This document shows, piece by piece, positions 15,738 to 20,557 of a DNA stretch of 20,557 nt; within the stretch, counting starts at the first letter, position 1; every line of letters starts with the position of its first letter. The position numbers and the translations under genes are program-made. The notes under the pieces were generated by a model, which saw nothing but the letters and a program-made list of their open reading frames with translations, was not told where the DNA came from and did no database searches. The DNA lies in contig CAMLJM010000037.1 in the NCBI GenBank assembly GCA_946480475.1, forward strand, positions 1 through 20,557, read 5' to 3'. This DNA is from an uncultured Alphaproteobacteria bacterium (GTDB lineage Bacteria; Pseudomonadota; Alphaproteobacteria; Micavibrionales; Micavibrionaceae).

Positions 15738-17051
15738 CTAGTGTTTGTCCTTCAGCCACGCGGCAAAGTCTTCTAGCCGCCCATCTAACACCCACTGCTG
15801 TGGTTTGTTTTTCGGTTTCCTGCCTGCGGGACGAATATAACCCCGCTGTTCCATTATCTTTAGGCATTCTTTAAAGCGTTTGTTATCAGTTTCGCCTATG
15901 CGTCCTGTCGTTAGAATTCCCCGCAAAATTTCACGTACAAAGACAGGGTTGTTCCCACATGAATTTACGATACTGGTTATCGCTAGGGAAACGCCCATTA
16001 GATTGGGAATGTGTTCCGGGTCGTATTTCCTAATTGCATGTTGTAAAGACCCCAGTTCTTCCCGTGCCTTTTGGGCGAGTGCGGGTAAGAATGCGCAGAA
16101 GTCCCGTATTAACCCTGGATCATAAAGTTCATTCCGTAGGTCGCCATCCTTCCCTGCGTATATCCTTTTAGGATGGCCTAGATAACGACATTCAATGCGT
16201 AAGCGATTATCCGTTTTCGCGTATAGGCTAATGGATATTTTCTTTTTATCTGGCCTAAACAGCGATGCGTAACACTGGCCTTCGCTACCAGTACCCACAG
16301 TATAATCGGTGGCACGCTTCCCCCGATAAAAATTACCCGCATAAGCGCCAAAGTCCTTTGCGATTAGGGCCGCGTTATCGTGTTCGAATTCCCAGAAAAT
16401 TTCCGCCTGTACAACTGTCCAATTAAGTGGCTGGGTCGGAAACACTAATATATCGTCTGTATCGAAGCGCTTTAATTCCATGACTATAAATTCATAAGCA
16501 AGCATCATGTAATCAGTGGTATAGCGTGCCCAATCAATGCAGCCAGCTTCGCTTATCCGATTATCGGGAATATAGTTATCATTGGCATCTAACGAACCAG
16601 CCTCCGCGAACAATTGCGCCTTCGCATTGCTGTATAATGGGTAATAATGTTGCCATTCATACAGTCCACGATTGATAGGCCGGACAGAAGTATTATGAAC
16701 AAAATAGCGGATAGGATTAAGTTCTAGGCTAGCTGATATATTGCTAAATCCATTTTTAATGTTGGTTGACTTCACAGACCCGCCAAAAAGCCATTCTTTA
16801 TGTTGGGTGCGTATTACAAGTTCTGGATAGTCATTGCCGCCATTGTTCCGGAATAAACGACTTTCGCCAGCAATTCGTTTGAATAACCTATGAACAGCAG
16901 CCTTATCTGCTGTATTTGCCCTGCCGATTTTCAGATTGACATTCAAACGATCAAAACGGGCACGTTGAATATCAAAGTTGATCCCCGGTTCAAACTTTTG
17001 CAGTTTTTTATACTTCGGATTGATACGTTCAGTTAAATGTTTGCGCGTCAT
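15738..17051 (-). CDS. Possible replication-initiation protein (phage/plasmid Rep-like)
   Basis: 437 residues. The segment KKISISLYAKTDNRLRIECRYLG (about 247-269) resembles the 'YxK...LRIE.R' core of phage II/X and Rep_trans-type replication initiators; this is a short-motif resemblance and the call is tentative. The C-terminus (ILRGILTTGRIGETDNKRF, LKIMEQRGYIRPAGRKPKN) looks like a winged-helix DNA-binding domain. The region upstream holds a palindrome and a 160-bp tandem repeat, as expected next to a replication origin or autoregulated initiator gene. The ATG at 17051 has no clear Shine-Dalgarno. TTCAAC at the palindrome and TATAAG 18 bases further could be its promoter, with the palindrome over the -35. 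A weak hairpin plus T-tract lies between promoter and ATG. It may instead be an unrelated DNA-binding protein. Confidence 0.5.
   Translation of the reverse strand: MTRKHLTERINPKYKKLQKFEPGINFDIQRARFDRLNVNLKIGRANTADKAAVHRLFKRIAGESRLFRNNGGNDYPELVIRTQHKEWLFGGSVKSTNIKNGFSNISASLELNPIRYFVHNTSVRPINRGLYEWQHYYPLYSNAKAQLFAEAGSLDANDNYIPDNRISEAGCIDWARYTTDYMMLAYEFIVMELKRFDTDDILVFPTQPLNWTVVQAEIFWEFEHDNAALIAKDFGAYAGNFYRGKRATDYTVGTGSEGQCYASLFRPDKKKISISLYAKTDNRLRIECRYLGHPKRIYAGKDGDLRNELYDPGLIRDFCAFLPALAQKAREELGSLQHAIRKYDPEHIPNLMGVSLAITSIVNSCGNNPVFVREILRGILTTGRIGETDNKRFKECLKIMEQRGYIRPAGRKPKNKPQQWVLDGRLEDFAAWLKDKH
16977..16994. repeat. Imperfect palindromic site inside the Rep-like gene
   Basis: GTTGATCC/CC/GGTTCAAA shares 16 of 18 positions with the palindromic site at 14359, and lies in the N-terminal coding part of the Rep-like gene, 120 bp from the site at 17097. 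It may be a secondary binding site for the same factor; as coding sequence it could also be chance. Confidence 0.35.
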
Positions 17052-17061
17052 TTCTATAAAA

Positions 17062-17086
17062 AATAAAACCCTCTTATAGAAGGGTT
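17062..17086 (-). terminator. Weak terminator-like hairpin just upstream of the Rep-like start
   Basis: On the minus strand a short stem (CCCT/AGGG with a U-G pair added) is followed by TTTTATTTTTT and then the ATG at 17051. It could be an attenuator, but the same bases include TATAAG, a possible -10 box; the two readings compete. Confidence 0.3.
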
Positions 17087-17096
17087 GAATATCAGA

Positions 17097-17114
17097 GTTG
17101 AACCGGGGTTCAAT
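17097..17114. repeat. 18-bp palindromic site B (GTTGAACC/GG/GGTTCAAT)
   Basis: Near-perfect palindrome 46 bases upstream of the Rep-like start. Together with its flanks, 22 bases (17094-17115) are identical to 19568-19589. Its TTCAAC half (minus strand) is an acceptable -35 box with TATAAG 18 bases downstream, so binding here would control the Rep-like gene. Confidence 0.75.
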
Positions 17115-17632
17115 TCAGCCCCGATGTAACACTATGTATAGTCATAAATTCGCATATTCCAAGGTCATTTTTTACCTTAAAACAGCCCCTTCGTTTATCT
17201 GGCAGATCATGCATTTAATATTCCCCGAATTCTATGTGTTCTATATGCATTTAATCGTGAATTCATCACTGGTTTTTTAAGTTTAAGTAGGGTGAAAAAG
17301 ATGAAATGACTTTTCGCAAATTGTATTGGCAAGGCTCAAATTTTAGCCCCCGTTTTAGAGATCAGATAGATCATTTAAGTGTTCCAGTATCTTACATGCT
17401 GGATGGGCTAATTATCGTGAATTCATCAGGCTTATTCTAGGTTTAGGTAGGACGAAAAAGATGAAATGACCTGCCGAAAACTACCTGAAAAAACCCATTT
17501 TTCATACCCCGCGTTTACAACTGCGAAAGCTGAAATAATCCATCCAGAATCCAGCACACCTAACAGCGAATTAATCGTTGTTAACCCACGTTTAGATGAA
17601 TTTTAAGCGGACGAAAAAGATGAAATGAGAAA
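17115..17632. repeat. Degenerate ~160-bp tandem repeat in a noncoding region
   Basis: No credible gene between 17052 and 17632. Three copies of a core word, G(T/ACG)GAAAAAG-type followed by ATGAAATGA, occur near 17292, 17452 and 17611, 160 and 159 bp apart. Copies 1 and 2 are also preceded by identical ATCGTGAATTCATCA (17254 and 17414); copy 3 retains only ATCGTTG. A partial unit (GCCCC...GTTTA...ATTTAA) appears before copy 1. The last core ends just beyond the stop codon of the lipoprotein gene at 17633. These could be origin iterons or tandem small-RNA/regulatory units; a CRISPR array is excluded by the unit size and divergence. Confidence 0.7.
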
Positions 17633-17989
17633 TTACAGATTTGCTGCACATTTATCCAGAATTCCGATCCATTTTTCAGGCTTGGTATCGAAGTGTCCGG
17701 GTTTACCGCTAACCTTGGCTTTCGTTCTATCACCAGCGATTTCATACAGCCAGACTTCGAATGCACCTTTAATACCGTAGAAGGCTTCATCACGCAGAAC
17801 ATACCCGCCATAGACTGTCGGGAACGAATTTTCAGTCAGGCAAACCTGTAGTTTATCAAAGGGGGCATCATAGATTTTTTCTACATGTTGCGCCTTCTTT
17901 GCGTAAGTATCTGGGTTCTTTTCCGGCATGACGCATCCGGTTAAGGACAGCAGAACGAATGCGCTGACTAAAATTTTACCGTTCATCAT
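17633..17989 (-). CDS. Small lipoprotein of unknown function
   Basis: 118 residues from the ATG at 17989 (AAGG eight bases upstream); the frame is open to 18100 but that start overlaps the neighbouring gene. A lipobox LTGC (Cys19) ends the signal peptide. The mature part has 98 residues with few motifs (CLTENSFPTVYGGYVLRDEAFYG, EVWLYEIAGDRTKAKVSG), compatible with a small periplasmic beta fold. It lies 13 bases after the glycine-zipper membrane protein gene and is the third gene of a three-gene minus-strand operon. Function unknown. Confidence 0.72.
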   Translation of the reverse strand: MMNGKILVSAFVLLSLTGCVMPEKNPDTYAKKAQHVEKIYDAPFDKLQVCLTENSFPTVYGGYVLRDEAFYGIKGAFEVWLYEIAGDRTKAKVSGKPGHFDTKPEKWIGILDKCAANL

Positions 17990-18002
17990 TTTAAAGACCT
18001 TT

Positions 18003-18623
18003 CTATAAATGGGGGGTTGTTTTGCTTTGGTTAAGATGTTTGCTGATACGGACAAAAATAAATAATACGGAAGCGAGAAACAGAACGCCCGCCAGTCCAT
18101 TCACCGTGAAAAGAACAATAATGCCAATCACTATAAATAGGATTGCAAAGATAAACAGGATCAGATCGATCCGGCTTCTTTGTTCTTCATCAAAGGAACC
18201 GTTCTTATATGCATCAGCAAATTGAAGCAGTTTTGATTTCATAGCACTGATGCGGCTTACCCGTTGGTCAAAATCAATGGGTTGCTTAATCCGTTCTTCT
18301 GCTGCCGCAAAAATCCCACCTACATGCTTAGTAGGTACAGTGCCAATAAGACGCGGGCCTTGCTGGCATTCAATAACCAGCGTTGTCTTGTTTCTATTGC
18401 CCCCCGCTAACGCCCCCGCAACTAAACCTATAGGGCCAAGTGCAAGGGTTCCCAGCGCTGCACCACCGACCGTGCCTAAAATTGCTTTCGAATTTTCCTG
18501 CGTAAGGATGGAAATGTTATCAATCTTGTACATTCCACCTTTATATTTTAGCCCTTTTCCCGGAAATAGAATGGCGTGGGAAGGTATTCTTTTGCCTTCA
18601 TTGATTTCGATTACATAGTTCAT
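18003..18623 (-). CDS. Glycine-zipper membrane protein of unknown function
   Basis: 206 residues; GGGGTGA lies seven bases before the ATG. The N-terminal soluble segment (HAILFPGKGLKYKGGMYKIDNIS) resembles a small beta domain, followed by a Gly/Ala-rich hydrophobic stretch (about 48-75, GTVGGAALGTLALGPIGLVAGALAGG) of the glycine-zipper type, a short soluble part with a KQPIDFDQRVSRISAMKSK helix, and two C-terminal membrane helices (about 152-174 and 175-193). Such proteins often insert into or perturb membranes or anchor complexes. No specific family is recognised. Thirteen bases separate it from each neighbour, so the three genes are probably co-transcribed. Confidence 0.72.
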   Translation of the reverse strand: MNYVIEINEGKRIPSHAILFPGKGLKYKGGMYKIDNISILTQENSKAILGTVGGAALGTLALGPIGLVAGALAGGNRNKTTLVIECQQGPRLIGTVPTKHVGGIFAAAEERIKQPIDFDQRVSRISAMKSKLLQFADAYKNGSFDEEQRSRIDLILFIFAILFIVIGIIVLFTVNGLAGVLFLASVLFIFVRISKHLNQSKTTPHL

Positions 18624-18636
18624 TTGAATATCACCC

Positions 18637-19308
18637 CTACAGTTTCCATTTACAGGCTGCCGCGATTTCTTCTAGGTGCGGCTTTAAACCTGTAAGGTTA
18701 AATTCTGCGGTAGCAAGACCGCTATTGAATGGATTGAATTCAACCTTGAAAGCTTTGGCATCCTGCACTCGTTTCAGAAGGCTAACCGGATTTGGTGCAA
18801 AAATGGCTTCCCCATCCGTGCTTTCGCTCCATAGTTCATCCGAAACCTTGCCATCATCGATCCGAACGCGAACGGAAGCGCGACCATACTCCCCCAGAAC
18901 AGGGGTAAAATCCGTATATGCGATGAATAGAACACTGGTCTTGTTTTCTTGGCATTGAATACGCAGACTAGGCGTAACCTGCTTAAGCCACGCCGCTACT
19001 GGGGCTATCGATTCCGTCTGGATTTTGATTGTTACGCTATCATCCATAGTCGATGTGCTGCGATCTATCCCCCAATTGCTAGGCGCAGATGAAGCGGCTG
19101 AATTAAGTTTAAGCGATCCCTGCGGCTTGTTGGCTAGCATTCCCACCGCGACTTGCATAACAAACACGGCCCCAAAGCCGATTAATGCTATTTTGCCCAG
19201 CCGCCCTTTTTTCTTCGCTGGTTTGCTTTCCCCACAATGCGGGCAGGTTTTCGCTTTCACCGCAACTTCTCGGCCACAGGTTCTACAGTTTGCTAATTTC
19301 TTGTTCAT
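18637..19308 (-). CDS. Zinc-ribbon membrane protein with VasI/TagO-like C-terminal domain
   Basis: 223 residues from the ATG at 19308, which has GGGG six bases upstream; the frame stays open to 19536 but that upstream part shows no protein-like features. The N-terminus is a zinc ribbon (CRTC at 8-11 and CPHC at 22-25), then a basic linker and a membrane helix (about 39-58). The C-terminal part (TPSLRIQCQENKTSVLFIAYTDF, GRASVRVRIDDGKVSDELWSESTDGEAIFAPNP, GLKPHLEEIAAACKW) fits my recollection of the VasI/TagO family associated with type VI secretion, but such domains also occur outside T6SS loci and no T6SS gene is in this window. It is preceded, 12 bases before its start, by a strong terminator on the same strand. 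Confidence 0.72.
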   Translation of the reverse strand: MNKKLANCRTCGREVAVKAKTCPHCGESKPAKKKGRLGKIALIGFGAVFVMQVAVGMLANKPQGSLKLNSAASSAPSNWGIDRSTSTMDDSVTIKIQTESIAPVAAWLKQVTPSLRIQCQENKTSVLFIAYTDFTPVLGEYGRASVRVRIDDGKVSDELWSESTDGEAIFAPNPVSLLKRVQDAKAFKVEFNPFNSGLATAEFNLTGLKPHLEEIAAACKWKL

Positions 19309-19320
19309 ATAATTCCCCAG

Positions 19321-19358
19321 AATAAAAAAATCACCAGAGCGACGGATCGCGCTGGTGA
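19321..19358 (-). terminator. Strong intrinsic terminator immediately upstream of a start codon
   Basis: TCACCAG (19331-19337) and CTGGTGA (19352-19358) pair, with an inner GCG/CGC, and on the minus strand the hairpin is followed by T7ATT. It ends 12 bases before the ATG at 19308. It either ends a recombinase/leader transcript or acts as an attenuator for the zinc-ribbon operon. Confidence 0.8.
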
Positions 19359-19376
19359 CTGGGTGTAGTAACCGCA

Positions 19377-19517
19377 TCAAAAGAAACGGCGCAATGCTTT
19401 TAGCTTGCGCTTGGACATGACATTGCCACCCAGCCCTAAGCTGAGGTGTGGCGCAGATACGGCTACGCCATTGCCGCTTTTGATAGGGATTACTAGTCCC
19501 AGACCAGCCAAAGCCAA
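19377..19517 (-). CDS. Candidate small hydrophobic protein
   Basis: 46 residues if the TTG at 19517 is used; GGGGTGG lies just upstream. The sequence begins MALAGLGLVIPIKSGNGVAV, continues with an SLGLGG stretch and ends KRKLKALRRFF. The basic C-terminus and hydrophobic N-part look like a small membrane peptide. The frame stays open upstream to a TGA at about 19562. A strong terminator follows the stop. There is no ATG and no family match, so this may be a chance frame in the 19309-19587 leader. Confidence 0.3.
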   Translation of the reverse strand: MALAGLGLVIPIKSGNGVAVSAPHLSLGLGGNVMSKRKLKALRRFF

Positions 19518-19570
19518 TCCACCCCGACAATAGCATTCAAGGGCTGGGGTGCAAAGTCGTTTTAGGGAGA

Positions 19571-19588
19571 GTTGAACCGGGGTTCAAT
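19571..19588. repeat. 18-bp palindromic site A (GTTGAACC/GG/GGTTCAAT)
   Basis: Identical to site B over 22 bases including flanks, and touching the recombinase stop codon. It opens the 260-base leader that ends in the terminator at 19321-19358. The place next to the recombinase C-terminus would suit either an operator of the zinc-ribbon operon or a recombination site. Confidence 0.75.
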
Positions 19589-20557
19589 TATTTCTGGTAC
19601 AGATGGGATAAATCTAAGCCGCTATATTCTACGCGCTGGATTTGTTCGTATAGCAGCTTTTCCGGCACACCCGTTCCGTATATTTCGTTCATGGCCTTTC
19701 CAGACCAGCCGCATAAGGCATTAACAAATTGCAGGGGTATTTGCGCTTGGGTTAAGGCATCCCGGTAAGTATGACGGAATGAGTGGTAGCAAAGCCTAGG
19801 ATCATCAATGGATAGGTTATCAAGGAAGTTAGCAAACCATTTTGAAAAATTCTTAGAATAATTTTGTTCCTTACCTAAAACCAAGTTCGGGAATATATGA
19901 TCATTCTTCTTGTTTCTGAATGTATCAACGTAGCCTAGGAAACCAATCTTAATAAGCTCTGGGTGGACAGGTACAATTCGCAGGCTGTTCTTTGTTTTAA
20001 TGCTGCGATGGATTTTGATAACCCAAACATCGTTCTTGGAATAAATATCACGGGCATGTAGCTGGCAGACTTCTTCCATCCGCATTCCAGAAAACAATGC
20101 AATCAGGGGAACCCAGAACCGTGCGCGTCTGGGAAGCTTGGGGCCGGGCTTGTTATAGTTATATTCATCGTCAACGCAGCCTTTATAAAGCGGCGCGGAA
20201 AAGATCGTATTTAGGTTATCTGTTGAAAATGAAATCCGTTTGCTATGGGCAGATACAGTGTCAGTTAAAGCCAGATTTGCTGCCGGGTTTGTATCTAATA
20301 ACATTTCATCTTGGGCAAACTTGAATAAGGAACTAAGTCTGCTGATGTGACCATTAATAGTACGAATGCTTAAAGTCGTAGCATGATCCTTGCGCCCTTG
20401 TTCTATGGCATCCAGCAAGGATATGTTGGAATACATTTTTGACGCATTAATAGGGATCGTTTTCAAAGCTTCCAAAATTTCACGGCAGCGTTTACGCGTA
20501 ATCGTTTTTATATCAGCTTCAGGCGAAATGAAGTTCTTCAATAAATCGATTTCAGCG
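19588..20557 (-). CDS. Tyrosine recombinase/integrase, partial at the 5' end
   Basis: The frame is open through the window edge, so the N-terminal part and start lie outside; the TTG at 20541 is not a credible start. The catalytic domain is complete: Arg in SGMRMEE, HSFRH (His and Arg of the HxxR box), Trp in LCGWSG in place of the usual second His, and the nucleophilic Tyr in MNEIYG. The preceding helical SAM-like core-binding part (TTLSIRTINGHISRLSSLFKFA) is also seen. Enzymes of this kind integrate and excise islands at tRNA 3' ends. Residue numbers cannot be given without the start. Together with the tRNA-fragment sites it identifies the region as a mobile island, though this recombinase need not be the one that moves the resistance block. 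Confidence 0.93.
   Translation of the reverse strand, partial: AEIDLLKNFISPEADIKTITRKRCREILEALKTIPINASKMYSNISLLDAIEQGRKDHATTLSIRTINGHISRLSSLFKFAQDEMLLDTNPAANLALTDTVSAHSKRISFSTDNLNTIFSAPLYKGCVDDEYNYNKPGPKLPRRARFWVPLIALFSGMRMEEVCQLHARDIYSKNDVWVIKIHRSIKTKNSLRIVPVHPELIKIGFLGYVDTFRNKKNDHIFPNLVLGKEQNYSKNFSKWFANFLDNLSIDDPRLCYHSFRHTYRDALTQAQIPLQFVNALCGWSGKAMNEIYGTGVPEKLLYEQIQRVEYSGLDLSHLYQK

Noticed and set aside
17098..17280. 60-codon frame starting inside palindrome B
   Set aside because: It starts in the palindrome, has no Shine-Dalgarno and overlaps the repeat region; composition is that of AT-rich noncoding DNA.
17292..17309. Mini-frames GTGAAAAAGATGAAATGA in the repeats as leader peptides
   Set aside because: The frame is not kept between copies and no conserved Shine-Dalgarno or downstream gene supports translation.
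17115..17632. CRISPR array
   Set aside because: Units of about 160 bp with degenerate cores, no short identical repeats separated by unique 30-40 base spacers, and no cas gene in the window.

Overview
The window reads as a genomic island in a Gram-negative bacterium, most likely an alphaproteobacterium. That placement is inferred: the arsR / arsC / aquaglyceroporin arrangement is best known from rhizobia, the proteins have the look of that class, and the attachment-like site at 1227 matches the 3' end of a tRNA gene of an alphaproteobacterial kind. I cannot name the genus. The ars/czc block looks richer in GC than the flanking accessory genes, which are AT-rich.

Layout. (1) 1-1131: the C-terminal part of a UvrD-like superfamily 1 helicase cut by the window edge, of the kind found in Gabija-type defence operons. 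(2) 1132-1468: a junction with a tRNA 3'-end fragment, repeated GTTAC words and two hairpins. (3) 1469-10322: a metal/metalloid resistance block. Two small secreted Cys/Met-rich proteins (minus strand) diverge from a tightly overlapped arsR / DUF6428 / arsC / aqpS operon (plus). That operon converges on a czcCBA-type RND efflux operon (minus), whose upstream leader gene is a paralogue of one of the small secreted proteins. (4) 10379-10440: a degenerate second copy of the tRNA-fragment site, so the whole resistance block lies between two related sites in direct orientation. (5) 10574-13386: four plus-strand genes, one with an Asn-rich repeat-like motif and three membrane proteins, followed tail-to-tail by a DUF4238 protein (13387-14349, minus). 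(6) 14476-17051: a DUF6161-like membrane protein and a possible replication-initiation protein. (7) 17052-17632: a noncoding region with a roughly 160-bp degenerate tandem repeat. (8) 17633-19308: an operon of a lipoprotein, a glycine-zipper membrane protein and a zinc-ribbon/VasI-like membrane protein. (9) 19588-20557: the catalytic half of a tyrosine recombinase, cut by the window edge.

How it works together. Arsenate would be reduced by ArsC, and the arsenite would leave down its gradient through the aquaglyceroporin; no ArsB or Acr3 pump is present. ArsR has a C-terminal Cys pair and a palindromic operator that overlaps its own start codon. CzcCBA would export divalent metals (Zn/Co/Cd/Ni class, judged from its membrane signature) across both membranes.

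The least explained part lies between about 14.3 and 19.6 kb. An 18-bp palindrome with arms GTTGAACC / GGTTCAAY recurs at module boundaries next to the recombinase gene, the possible Rep gene and the DUF4238 gene, with a weaker copy inside the Rep-like gene. Together with the 160-bp repeats and a strong terminator just upstream of a start codon, this suggests a shared regulatory or recombination/replication system that I cannot identify.
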